The position numbers and the translations under genes are program-made. 64,000 nucleotides of DNA from contig DYBN01000047.1 in the NCBI GenBank assembly GCA_019418605.1, positions 10,370 through 74,369 on the forward strand. The letters run 5' to 3'. The first letter of the stretch is position 1, and each line of letters starts with the position of its first letter. A model generated the notes under the pieces. That model was given only the letters and a program-made list of their open reading frames with translations, made no database searches and was not told where the DNA came from. This DNA comes from Sutterella sp. GTDB lineage: Bacteria; Pseudomonadota; Gammaproteobacteria; Burkholderiales; Burkholderiaceae_F. Shown here one piece after another: positions 1 through 8,268 of the stretch.

Positions 1-55
1 GAGCGCAACCTTGCCAAGGTTGAGGTCGCGAGTTCGAGACTCGTCTCCCGCTCCA
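1..55 (+). tRNA. tRNA-Gly(GCC), 3' part
   Basis: The window opens inside a tRNA. The anticodon stem CAACC (6-10) pairs with GGTTG (18-22) around the loop TTGCCAA, giving anticodon GCC (13-15). The T arm contains GTTCGAGAC, and the molecule ends in an encoded CCA at 53-55. The 5' acceptor strand and D arm lie before the window. A pyrimidine/T-rich stretch follows directly (from about 60) and may serve as its terminator. Confidence 0.93.
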
Positions 56-472
56 TCGTCTCCTTTCTCTTTTTTTTCCTTTTGTCGTTTGAGTCGTGCC
101 GCAGGCCGGTTTGGGTTTGTGATCACTTGATCGCGTCTCCCTTGGACCGCGCATTCGCTCCGCTTTTTTTCCGACGCGGCGCTTGACCTGTCTCTCAAAG
201 TGCGCCCGGCGTGAGGGCCTTTGCCCGGCGCCCATATCCATCGCAGACGCCTTGCGCGCCTCATTTTCGCCTCATTTCGCTTGCCGCCGCTTTCCCGGGT
301 TTTCAAAGCATCAAATTTTTCCTGTTCCATGCAGGTTAGAATGCTGAAGGCTCAACGCCGTGCCCTGCGAGGCTTTGGCTCGCATGAGGGCTGGGGGCGT
401 CTGCGCCTTTTTTCTTTTTGTTTGCATGCAGCTGCCGCCGTCCGTGCGGTGCGCGCCCTGCGCTTTAGGGAT
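56..472. other. Non-coding region between tRNA-Gly and xseB
   Basis: I see no gene here. The xseB frame is open back to 221, but that part encodes an unconserved Arg-rich stretch unlike XseB. A TAGAAT hexamer at 337-342 could be a -10 element for the xseB-ispA-dxs operon, although no good -35 sits upstream. T-rich tracts at about 60-85 may terminate the tRNA transcript. Confidence 0.5.
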
Positions 473-718
473 ATGTCAGAAGTAAAGAAACAGCCGACCT
501 TTGAAGAGGCCCTCTCGGAGCTTGAGGCCATTGTCGAGAAGATGGAACAGGGCGTGCTGCCGCTCGAAGAGAGCGTGCAGGCCTTTACCCGCGGCACCGA
601 GCTTGTGGGCATCTGCAGCGCAAAGCTGCAGTCGGCCGAAGACCAGATCAAAAAGCTTGAAGCCGACGGCACGCTTGCCGACTTCAAGGTAAGCGGCATG
701 CAGGGAGGCGAGCTGTGA
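473..718 (+). CDS. xseB: Exodeoxyribonuclease VII small subunit
   Basis: An 81-aa protein matching the small subunit of exonuclease VII, which binds XseA and cuts single-stranded DNA from both ends in repair. The family core is visible: TFEEALSELEAIVEKMEQG, then LPLEESVQAFTRG and a coiled C-terminal helix that includes EDQIKKLE. The start is set at ATG 473 because the longer open frame upstream has no family similarity and 81 aa is the usual length. It is first in a tight block: its TGA overlaps the GTG start of ispA by 4 bases (GTGA). The xseB-ispA-dxs order is common in proteobacteria. xseA is not in the window. Confidence 0.95.
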   Translation: MSEVKKQPTFEEALSELEAIVEKMEQGVLPLEESVQAFTRGTELVGICSAKLQSAEDQIKKLEADGTLADFKVSGMQGGEL

Positions 719-1647
719 GCGACAAAACTTCGGACGCATTGACCCAATACGAGAGCTGGGCGAGGGCTCTGCGCGAGCGCTTTGAGGAAAACGCCCGGCG
801 CGCGCTGCCCTCTTGCGAGGGTCCCTTGGGGACGCTTTGCGAGGCGATGCGCTACGCCGTCTTGGGAGGCGGCAAGCGCGTGCGGGCTCTTTTGGTCTAC
901 GCCGCGGGCGAAACGACGGGGGCTCCCGTGAAGGCGCTCGACGAGACGGCCCTGGCCGTCGAGTACGTGCACGCCTATTCGCTTGTGCACGACGACCTTC
1001 CCTCGATGGACAACGATACGCTGCGGCGCGGCAAGCCCACGGCGCACGTGAAGTTTGGCGAAGCCATTGCGATGCTCGCAGGCGACAGCCTGCAGCCCGA
1101 GGCTTTCGAGCGGCTTCTTAACACGGGCTTGAGCGAAGTGCAGATGAACAAGCTCACCTTCCTGCTTGCGCGCGCAAGCGGCCCGCGCGGCATGTGCGGC
1201 GGTCAGGCGATCGACCTTTTAAGCGTCGGCCGCAGGATTGACCACGCCACGCTCAGGCAGATGCACGAGATGAAGACGGGAGCCCTTATCTCGGCCGCCG
1301 TGAAGATGGGGGCCGTGTGCGGGGAGCCGCAGCGATATGAGGCGCTCTCGCCGCTTTTTGATCAGTACGCCTCGGCTTTGGGCCTTGGCTTTCAGATGGT
1401 CGACGACATTCTTGACGCGACGGCCGCAACGGAAGAGCTCGGGAAAACCGCGGGCAAGGACGAGGCGGCCGACAAGCCCACCTACGTCACGCTGCTCGGG
1501 CTTGAAAAGACCCGGGAATTGGCCGGGGCTCTTTTAAACGAGGGCCGCGCAGCCTGCACGGCTTTGGCCTCCCGGCCCGAAGCGAACTCCGAGGGCGCAA
1601 GCCGTCTTCTGGGCATACTCAACTACGTCTTCGGGAGGATGCTTTGA
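715..1647 (+). CDS. ispA: Polyprenyl (farnesyl) diphosphate synthase
   Basis: A 310-aa all-helical prenyltransferase that condenses IPP with DMAPP/GPP to make farnesyl diphosphate, the precursor of undecaprenyl phosphate and quinone tails. It shows GGGKRVRALL near residue 50, the first aspartate-rich motif DDLPSMD starting at D93, and the second motif GFQMVDDILD near residue 225. Translation starts at GTG 715, overlapping the xseB stop, so it is probably translationally coupled. Its own stop TGA (1645-1647) shares a base with the dxs ATG. Together with dxs it forms the isoprenoid part of this operon. Confidence 0.95.
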   Translation: MSDKTSDALTQYESWARALRERFEENARRALPSCEGPLGTLCEAMRYAVLGGGKRVRALLVYAAGETTGAPVKALDETALAVEYVHAYSLVHDDLPSMDNDTLRRGKPTAHVKFGEAIAMLAGDSLQPEAFERLLNTGLSEVQMNKLTFLLARASGPRGMCGGQAIDLLSVGRRIDHATLRQMHEMKTGALISAAVKMGAVCGEPQRYEALSPLFDQYASALGLGFQMVDDILDATAATEELGKTAGKDEAADKPTYVTLLGLEKTRELAGALLNEGRAACTALASRPEANSEGASRLLGILNYVFGRML

Positions 1648-3614
1648 TGGCGCCTGATCCTTTGGCGGCAGCCCCCCTGACGGACTTTCCGCATGAGGCC
1701 GACTTTGCCTTTTTAAAGCGCATCAATTCCCCCGTTGACCTGCGCAAGTTTCCTGAAGAGGCGCTCGTTGAGGTTGCGCGCGAGCTGCGCGCCTACATGC
1801 TCTCGACGGTAAGCCGCACGGGAGGCCATCTGTCGAGCTCGCTTGGCGCGACTGAGCTTGCCGTGGCGCTGCACTACGTCTTTAATACGCCTGAGGACTG
1901 CATCATCTGGGACGTGGGCCATCAGGCCTACGCGCACAAAATTCTGACGGGCCGGCGCGAGGCCATGAAGACGCTTCGAACCAAGGGCGGCATCTCGGGC
2001 TTTCCAAAGCGAAGCGAAAGCCCCTATGACGCCTTCGGCACGGCGCATTCGTCGACGTCGATCTCCGCAGCTCTGGGCATGGCCATCGCCGACAAGCTTG
2101 CCGGCCGCACCGACCGCTGGCACATCGCCGTCATCGGCGACGGGGCGCTCACGGGCGGCATGGCGGTTGAGGCGCTCAATCATGCGGGCGTCTACAAGGA
2201 GGGCGTGAAGCTTCTCATCATCGTCAACGACAACGACTGCTCGATTTCGCCTCCCGCAGGCGCCCTCTCCGGGCACCTTGCCAAGCTCGTGAGCACGCGC
2301 CCGGTCTGGAAGGCGCGCGAAATCAGCAAGTCCGTCTTAAAGCCCCTGCCGCGGCTTTGGGATCTCGCAAAGCGCATGGAAAAGCAGACGGTGAACTTTT
2401 TAAGTCCCACCTCAAGCCTTTTTTCAAGCTTTGACCTCAACTACTTCGGCCCCTTTGACGGGCACGACGTCGTGGGACTCGTGAGCGTGCTCAGAAACTT
2501 GAGAAACCTCAACTGCCCGGCCGTCGTGCATGTGAAGACGCAAAAGGGCAGGGGCTACGTGCCCGCCATGAACGATCCCACGCTCTATCACGGCGTGGGG
2601 CGCTTTGATCCGGTCAAGGGCATCGTGAAGACTGCGCCCGATCCCGCGCATCCGACCTACACGCAGGTTTTTTCGAAGTGGGTCTGCGACATGGCGGCCG
2701 CCGACGCATCGCTTTACGCCATCACGCCCGCCATGCGCGAAGGCAGCGGCTTGGTCGAATTTGAAAAGCGCTTTCCCGAGCGCTACAGCGACGTCGCCAT
2801 TGCCGAGCAGCATGCGGTCACCTTTGCGGCCGGCCTCTCCTGCCAGGGCATGCACCCGGTCGTGGCGATTTACTCCACCTTCGCGCAGCGCGCCTACGAT
2901 CAGATCGTGCACGACGTGGCACTGCAGAATCTGCCCGTGATGTTTGCCATCGACCGCGGGGGACTCGTGGGCGCCGACGGCGCCACGCACCAGGGGGTCT
3001 TTGACATCGTGTTTTTGCGCTCGCTTCCCAACATGACGGTGATGACGCCAAGCGACGAAAACGAGTGCAGAAAGCTTCTCACGACAGCGTTTCGGATGAA
3101 GACGCCGGCGGCGGTGCGCTATCCGCGTGGCAGGGGGCCTGGCGTTGAAATCGAGCAGACGCTAGAGACCATTCCCGTTGGACAAAGCCGCACCGTGCTC
3201 AAGGCGACGGCGGCTCCCGGGCGGCGCGTGGCGATTCTTGCCTTTGGCTCCATGGTTTGGCGCCTGCAGCGCATGGCCCGCGAAATCGGCGCTACGCTCA
3301 TCGACATGCGCTTTGTCAAGCCTCTTGACGAGCGCGCCGTCATCGATGCAGCAAAGCACCACGATCTCATTGTGACGGCCGAAGAGGGCGTCGTGGCGGG
3401 CGGCGCCGGCAGCGCCGTGATGGAGCTTTTGGCTCGCGAGGCTCTTTGGGCGCCCGTGCTGCAGATAGGCGTCCCCGACCGCTTTGTCGATCACGGCGAC
3501 GTGGAGCTTCTTTTTGCCGAATGCGGCATGGACGGCGAGAGCGTACGCGAGAGAATCGGCGCCGCTCTTGTCAAGGTGCACCGCATGAAGGCCGTGCAGG
3601 CGAGCTCGCTTTAG
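1647..3614 (+). CDS. dxs: 1-deoxy-D-xylulose-5-phosphate synthase
   Basis: A 655-aa thiamine-diphosphate enzyme that condenses pyruvate with glyceraldehyde-3-phosphate, the first step of the MEP isoprenoid pathway. The ThDP/Mg2+ motif runs from GDGALTGG to NDND (about residues 170-200). The transketolase pyrimidine-binding domain contains IAEQHAVTFAAGL and DRGGLVGADGATHQG, and a transketolase C-terminal domain follows. It is slightly longer than the usual 620-640 aa. I chose ATG 1647, which overlaps the ispA stop as TGATG; a TTG directly before it is less likely. As last gene of the xseB-ispA-dxs unit, it supplies the DXP from which IspA's substrates are made. Confidence 0.95.
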   Translation: MAPDPLAAAPLTDFPHEADFAFLKRINSPVDLRKFPEEALVEVARELRAYMLSTVSRTGGHLSSSLGATELAVALHYVFNTPEDCIIWDVGHQAYAHKILTGRREAMKTLRTKGGISGFPKRSESPYDAFGTAHSSTSISAALGMAIADKLAGRTDRWHIAVIGDGALTGGMAVEALNHAGVYKEGVKLLIIVNDNDCSISPPAGALSGHLAKLVSTRPVWKAREISKSVLKPLPRLWDLAKRMEKQTVNFLSPTSSLFSSFDLNYFGPFDGHDVVGLVSVLRNLRNLNCPAVVHVKTQKGRGYVPAMNDPTLYHGVGRFDPVKGIVKTAPDPAHPTYTQVFSKWVCDMAAADASLYAITPAMREGSGLVEFEKRFPERYSDVAIAEQHAVTFAAGLSCQGMHPVVAIYSTFAQRAYDQIVHDVALQNLPVMFAIDRGGLVGADGATHQGVFDIVFLRSLPNMTVMTPSDENECRKLLTTAFRMKTPAAVRYPRGRGPGVEIEQTLETIPVGQSRTVLKATAAPGRRVAILAFGSMVWRLQRMAREIGATLIDMRFVKPLDERAVIDAAKHHDLIVTAEEGVVAGGAGSAVMELLAREALWAPVLQIGVPDRFVDHGDVELLFAECGMDGESVRERIGAALVKVHRMKAVQASSL

Positions 3615-3746
3615 CCTTTGCCGCGGCAAACGCTTGAACTCCGCCCGTGTGCGGGGGCTGCGTGCCGTTTTTTCTTCAAATTCTCAACGCAAGGATTTTC
3701 TCGTTTCGGGCCTTCAAAAGACGAAGGCCCGCGCCCTTGCCGACCC

Positions 3747-3752
3747 TATAAT
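3747..3752 (+). promoter_or_regulatory. Consensus -10 box just upstream of murB
   Basis: A perfect TATAAT lies only 7 bases before the murB ATG (3760). Transcription normally starts about 7 bases after the -10, so the mRNA could begin at or within a base or two of the start codon. No clear -35 is visible 16-18 bases upstream, and there is no Shine-Dalgarno in the gap. Confidence 0.45.
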
Positions 3753-3759
3753 TTGCCGT

Positions 3760-4794
3760 ATGACTGAACTGAGCAACGAGGCGCCGCGCGTTTTGCGCGA
3801 CGTGGATTTGGCGCCACTGACCACCTTTGCGGTCAAGGCCCGCGCCGCGCACTTTGCGCGGGTTGAGTCCGTGGAGCAATTAAAAAACCTGCTTGCCGAC
3901 GAACGGCTCGCGGGCCTGCCGCGCTTTGTGCTGGGCGGGGGCTCGAACGTGCTGTTTACGCGCGACTTTGAGGGCCTTGTGATCGGCATCGGCATCAAGG
4001 GCTTTGAGCTCATTGATGAGACCGAGGACCTCCGCCGCATTCGGCTCGGAGCCGGGTGCGAGTGGTCTGCCGTGGTCGACGAGACGCTCGCTCGCGGCTG
4101 GCCCGGGCTTGAGAACCTCGCGCTCGTGCCGGGCACCGTGGGCGGGGCCGTCGTGCAAAACATCGGCGCCTACGGTCTGGAAGTCGCAGAGCGCATCGAG
4201 CGCGTGCACTGCCTTGACTCCCGCACTCTCGAGCCCGTTGACTTCACGGTCGACGCGTGCGACTACGGCTACCGCACGAGTCTTTTTAAGAGCCCGGAGG
4301 CTTCGCATTTGATCGTTACGGGCGTGGACCTTGTGCTGCCGAAGGCCTTTGAGCCGCGCGTGAGCTACAAGGAGCTTGCCGCCGTCTTCTCCGACAAGGC
4401 GCCGGAGACGGCGCTTGAAGTCGCCGACGCCGTCAAGGAAATCCGCCGGCGCAAGCTGCCCGATCCCAATGTGCTTCCCAACGCCGGGAGCTTCTTTAAA
4501 AATCCCGTGGTGACGCGCGTAAAGCTGCGCCACCTTCTGCAGGATACGCCGCAGCTCGTCTCTTACCCCCTGGCGGGGGGCCGCGCCAAGCTCGCTGCGG
4601 CCTGGCTCATCGAGGCCGTCGGAATGAAGGGTAGGCGCGAGGGGGAGGCCGGCGTCTACGACCGTCAGGCGCTCGTCATTGTCAACTACGGGGGCGCGAC
4701 CGGCGCGCAGATCAAGGCGCTTGCCGATCAGGTGGCGCACAAGGTCTGGATGCGCTTTGGCGTGCGGCTTGAGCCCGAGCCCGTCATCATCTGA
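3760..4794 (+). CDS. murB: UDP-N-acetylenolpyruvoylglucosamine reductase
   Basis: A 344-aa FAD enzyme that reduces UDP-GlcNAc-enolpyruvate to UDP-MurNAc with NADPH in cytoplasmic peptidoglycan precursor synthesis. It shows the FAD-binding LGGGSNVLF, the PGTVGGAVVQNIGAYG segment and the catalytic-serine loop NAGSFFKNP. The length fits E. coli-type (type I) MurB. The start is ATG 3760 (MTELSNEAP). The frame is open 42 codons further upstream, but that stretch contains the -10 box and is not family-like. It follows dxs after a 145-bp gap and probably has its own promoter. Confidence 0.94.
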   Translation: MTELSNEAPRVLRDVDLAPLTTFAVKARAAHFARVESVEQLKNLLADERLAGLPRFVLGGGSNVLFTRDFEGLVIGIGIKGFELIDETEDLRRIRLGAGCEWSAVVDETLARGWPGLENLALVPGTVGGAVVQNIGAYGLEVAERIERVHCLDSRTLEPVDFTVDACDYGYRTSLFKSPEASHLIVTGVDLVLPKAFEPRVSYKELAAVFSDKAPETALEVADAVKEIRRRKLPDPNVLPNAGSFFKNPVVTRVKLRHLLQDTPQLVSYPLAGGRAKLAAAWLIEAVGMKGRREGEAGVYDRQALVIVNYGGATGAQIKALADQVAHKVWMRFGVRLEPEPVII

Positions 4795-4851
4795 TACAAA
4801 TCGCGCACAAACTGTTTCGGCCGCAGCGCCCTGCGGCAGGAATAATGCCTC

Positions 4852-5586
4852 GTGTCAAACGATGGGGGCAAAGGCATGGTAGGACAACGGATTCTCGCGG
4901 CAATCAAGCATTCGGGCGCTTCGCGCAGTGCTTCGCAGGCCAACTACACCGTGGGCGAAGAGATCGCCAACGCGGTCACGCACGGCGTGGCGGCGCTGCT
5001 GTCGGTGGCGGGGCTTGCGGTGCTTGTTGCCTTTGCCGTCGTCTATTCGGGCTCGCCCAAGGTGGTGACGGCCGTGAGCGTCTTTGGCGCGAGCATGATT
5101 TTTCTCTACACCGCCTCGACCCTGTATCACGCCATTCCCAACGCCCGCGCCAAGAAGGTGCTGCAGGTGATCGACCACTCGATGATCTACGTGCTCATCG
5201 CGGGCTCATACACGCCGTTTTGTCTGATCACGCTCAAGGGCGTCACGGGCGTGGTGCTGTGCGTGGTCGTCTGGCTCATTGCCGTCGTGGGCATTTCGCT
5301 TCAGAGCGTGCTTCTGAAAAAAAGCGACTGGATCAACTGCGTGCTCTACCTCATCATGGGGTGGCTCGCGCTTTTTGTGATCGATCCCCTCACCGAGGAG
5401 CTGCAAACGCCGGGTCTCTGGCTTTTGGTCGCTGGCGGCATCGCCTACAGCGTGGGCGTTGTCTTCTACATTTCCGATGAGCGCCTGCGCTACGCGCACG
5501 CCATCTGGCACGTCTTTGTCTTTGCGGGCACGTGCCTGCAGTTCTTCTCCGTTCTTCTCTACGTGATTCCCGGAGTGTTGTCTTGA
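4852..5586 (+). CDS. trhA: Hemolysin III / TrhA-family membrane protein
   Basis: A 244-aa seven-helix inner-membrane protein of the PAQR-like HlyIII family (YqfA/TrhA). Visible signatures are the first helix after NAVTHGVAALLS, the STLYHAIPN motif, IDHSMIYVLIAGSYTPF and a late HAIWHVFV histidine segment, which together provide the His/Ser/Asp set assumed to bind metal. In E. coli the family affects membrane-energetics homeostasis; the reaction is not established. Start choice is uncertain: GTG 4852 (MSNDGGKG) or ATG 4876, which has a G-rich stretch 8 bases upstream. The stop overlaps the TTG start of the next gene. Confidence 0.88.
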   Translation: MSNDGGKGMVGQRILAAIKHSGASRSASQANYTVGEEIANAVTHGVAALLSVAGLAVLVAFAVVYSGSPKVVTAVSVFGASMIFLYTASTLYHAIPNARAKKVLQVIDHSMIYVLIAGSYTPFCLITLKGVTGVVLCVVVWLIAVVGISLQSVLLKKSDWINCVLYLIMGWLALFVIDPLTEELQTPGLWLLVAGGIAYSVGVVFYISDERLRYAHAIWHVFVFAGTCLQFFSVLLYVIPGVLS

Positions 5587-6239
5587 GCCTGCTGCGAGCC
5601 TTTTGCGACGCGGATTTTGCCGGCGCCGCCGCTGTTTTTGACGCCATCTGGGGATGGGAGCTTGAGGGGGCAAGCCAAAGCGAGCGCGAGAATCTGGCGT
5701 TGCTTTATACGGCAGGCGCCCTTGCCTCGGCCAACTGGGTGCAGGTGGCCGTTGAGGCCGTAGAAAAAGAGGGCGAGCAGGACGAAGAGCACGTCAAGGC
5801 GCTTTTGTGCGCGCAGATCAACGGCCGCGGCAAGCCTTCCCACGATCAGGCGCTCTACGCAAGGCTCGCTCTTTTCTACCGCGAGGCGCTCGAAAAGACC
5901 GCCGTCGGGAAGGAAATCCTTGACTTTTATGAAAAGCTTGAGGCGGTCAACAGAGACCTTCTCTCGGACATGCGCAGGCAGTCGCTGGGCTGGGATGCGG
6001 AATTAAAGCTCCTTATCACGGCGCCCGACGCGCGCGGCAAGGGCTATGCCCGCCGTTTGGTCGAGGCCTGCTTTGCCGACGCAGCCGCCGCAGGGGGCTC
6101 CTGGTGCATGCTTCTGACGGATACGCACTGCGCCTGGCAGTACTACGAAAAAACCGGCTGGCAGCGCGCCGCGCAGCACCTCTGGCGCGACGGCAGCGGC
6201 ATTACCGGCTTTGCCTACAGAAAGCGCATCGCGCCTTGA
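5583..6239 (+). CDS. GNAT-family N-acetyltransferase
   Basis: The C-terminal half is a GNAT fold: an LLITAPDARGKGYARRL segment that matches the acetyl-CoA-binding Q/RxxGxG/A loop, then a strand and WQYYEKTGWQ, the usual last motif. The N-terminal half (about residues 1-110) is helical, acidic and not recognised. The most likely start is TTG 5583, overlapping the stop of the trhA-like gene (TTGA), which gives 218 aa; in-frame GTG codons lie further upstream inside the previous gene. The substrate is unknown. It converges with the small gene at 6261. Confidence 0.8.
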   Translation: MSLLRAFCDADFAGAAAVFDAIWGWELEGASQSERENLALLYTAGALASANWVQVAVEAVEKEGEQDEEHVKALLCAQINGRGKPSHDQALYARLALFYREALEKTAVGKEILDFYEKLEAVNRDLLSDMRRQSLGWDAELKLLITAPDARGKGYARRLVEACFADAAAAGGSWCMLLTDTHCAWQYYEKTGWQRAAQHLWRDGSGITGFAYRKRIAP

Positions 6240-6260
6240 AGCCGTTCTTGAAAACGGTGC

Positions 6261-6548
6261 TCAGTCTTCGGGCGCGTTTTCAGCCGGCTCGGTCTTTGCC
6301 GGCTTAAAGGGCAGGCCTGCGGGCCAGGCAACAAGCTCGTCGTGGTCGACCGTGTCGATGGCCGAGGGCCCCAGCGAGGCCGTGTTGACCGCAAAGTTGA
6401 GCTTGGCGTAGAGCTCGGGGATTTCGTGCTCGAGCACGCCCGCGGCGCGCCGCGGGTCGCTTTCGATTCGAGCAATGGCGTTTTCAAGCGTCTCGGCTGC
6501 GTCGCTGAGCGCATCAAGAAGCCACTGTGCGTCAATTGCCTGCGTCAT
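6261..6548 (-). CDS. Small hypothetical protein
   Basis: A 95-aa acidic protein starting at ATG 6548 (MTQAIDAQWLLDALSDAAE), with GTGAGG upstream as a plausible Shine-Dalgarno. It is mostly helical, includes HEIPELYAKLNFAVNTA, and ends in a Pro/Glu-rich tail. There is no signal peptide, membrane segment or metal motif. Coding is supported by its composition and by the ribosome site. Spacing to the convergent GNAT gene is 21 bp. I do not recognise the family; small uncharacterised proteins of this kind are common in Burkholderiales. Confidence 0.65.
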   Translation of the reverse strand: MTQAIDAQWLLDALSDAAETLENAIARIESDPRRAAGVLEHEIPELYAKLNFAVNTASLGPSAIDTVDHDELVAWPAGLPFKPAKTEPAENAPED

Positions 6549-6865
6549 GATGAACCTCACCAGTGTCCTTGCTGTTGTTTGTGTCGGTGCGTCTTCAAAC
6601 GCACGAAAAGGCGCGCTGTCGATTGCGCCGGTGCCGAAGCATACCCAAATTCAAGAAGCGCGGAGTGCGGCTTTTGCCCGGCGCGGCTTGCCCGGCTGGG
6701 CTTGCGCCATGGAGCTGGGGCCGATGCCGCCCGGGTCTTTGTTCAACGTACAATGTTTTCAAACCTTGTTCGTTTTCATTCACCGGCCGTGAGCCTTGGG
6801 GCGCCGTCTTCACCGTGCGTCAAGGCAAAAAGAAGGCGGCCGCATCTTTTTTCGTGAGCTCTCAG

Positions 6866-8221
6866 ATGTCCTTGATGCCTTCGGTAAGCCGCTGCCGCCG
6901 CGCTGTTCGTGCGGCGCTTGTCTCGTCGTTTCTCTCCGTCGTTTCCTTTGCGGCCGCCGCCGGGGCGCCTGACTGGCTTGATGCCGAGGTTGCCTCGAGC
7001 ACGAAGGACATGATTGCGCTGCGCCATGAACTTCACGCCAACCCCGAGCTGGGAAATCAGGAATTCAAAACGCAGGAGCGCATTGCCAGGCTGCTGCAGG
7101 AGGCGGGCATTGAAGTCGTCAAGGGCATGAAGAATGCGCCGACGGCCGTCATCGGCATTCTCAATCCGGACAAGGGCGAGACGATTGCCTTGCGCGCCGA
7201 CATCGACGCGCTGCCGATTAAGGAAAATACGGGGCTCTCGTACGCGAGCAAGGCCAAGGGCACGTACTGGGGGCGCGAGGGCGTCGACGTCTCGCACATG
7301 TGCGGGCATGACGCGCACGTGGCGATGCTCGTTGCGGCCGCGCAAATCATGGCCCGGCACCGCGACGAGATCAACCGCCGCGTGGTGTTTGTCTTTCAGC
7401 CGGCCGAGGAGGGCGACTCAATTGAAAATCCCTTTTTGGCAGCCTCTCCGAGAGTGTCGGGCGCCAAGGCGCTCGTGACCGCGGGCCTTACCGAGAAGTA
7501 CGACATCAAGCACTACTTCGGCATTCACGTGATGGCGCGCCTTGCCGCGGGGAAAATGCTCGTTGCCAAGGGGGCGGCTTTAAACAGTGCCGACGCCTTT
7601 GAAATCCACATCCGCGGCGAGCAGGCCCACGGCGCCATGCCGTGGACGGGGGTTGATGCAACGCTTGCGGCCGCCCAGACCGTCGTGGCGCTCCAGCAGA
7701 TCGTCTCGCGCAACGTCAATCTCACAGAAGGCATGGGCGTCATCACGGTAGGAAAGCTTGCCTCGGGCGAGACGGGCAACGTCATGTCGGGCTCGGCCTC
7801 CATGACGGGAACGATTCGCTCCAATCACCCCGACATCCGGGCAAAGCTGCTCGAGAGAATTCCCGTGGTGGCCAAAAACACGGCCGCTGCCGCAGGCGCC
7901 GCGGCCGACGTCAAGCTCCTCGAAATCTATCCCGTCACCTGGAACAATCCCGAGTTGGCCGAAGACGTCGTGGGGCAGCTTCAAAGCTTCGGGATCGATG
8001 CCTCCGTCTCAAGCTGGAACCCGGGCGCAAGCGAAGACTTTTCCTTCTTTGCGCAGAAGGCGCCCTCGGTTTTTATGTTCCTCGGCGTGGACAAGCCGGG
8101 GCTTGAGAATGCGCCCAACAATCACTCGGATCGCTTCACGATCGACGACTCCGCGCTGCCCGCAGGCGTGCGCGCGCACATCGCCGCGGTTTTGATGCCG
8201 CAAAAGGATGCCGCGCAGTAA
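6866..8221 (+). CDS. Exported M20-family amidohydrolase
   Basis: A 451-aa peptidase-M20D-type metal-dependent amidohydrolase (hippurate/N-acyl-amino-acid/indole-acetyl-amino-acid hydrolase group). It shows RHELHANPELGNQEF, ALRADIDALPI, the metal-binding MCGHDAH (C146, H148) and the catalytic PAEEG (E181-E182), then a dimerisation domain and a C-terminal NNHSDRF histidine. Unlike cytoplasmic relatives it begins with a signal peptide: RCRRAVRAAL, then a hydrophobic run, then FAAAAG at about residue 33. It therefore probably acts in the periplasm. The start is ATG 6866; the upstream open frame is not conserved-looking. It stands alone, and its substrate cannot be read from sequence. Confidence 0.9.
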   Translation: MSLMPSVSRCRRAVRAALVSSFLSVVSFAAAAGAPDWLDAEVASSTKDMIALRHELHANPELGNQEFKTQERIARLLQEAGIEVVKGMKNAPTAVIGILNPDKGETIALRADIDALPIKENTGLSYASKAKGTYWGREGVDVSHMCGHDAHVAMLVAAAQIMARHRDEINRRVVFVFQPAEEGDSIENPFLAASPRVSGAKALVTAGLTEKYDIKHYFGIHVMARLAAGKMLVAKGAALNSADAFEIHIRGEQAHGAMPWTGVDATLAAAQTVVALQQIVSRNVNLTEGMGVITVGKLASGETGNVMSGSASMTGTIRSNHPDIRAKLLERIPVVAKNTAAAAGAAADVKLLEIYPVTWNNPELAEDVVGQLQSFGIDASVSSWNPGASEDFSFFAQKAPSVFMFLGVDKPGLENAPNNHSDRFTIDDSALPAGVRAHIAAVLMPQKDAAQ

Positions 8222-8268
8222 ATGGGTCCGCGCCCGCCGTCCCGGACGATAGGCAGGCGCGCACCCTG

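Noticed and set aside
221..472. N-terminal extension of xseB
   Set aside because: The frame is open, but its residues are unconserved and would double the length of a highly uniform family.
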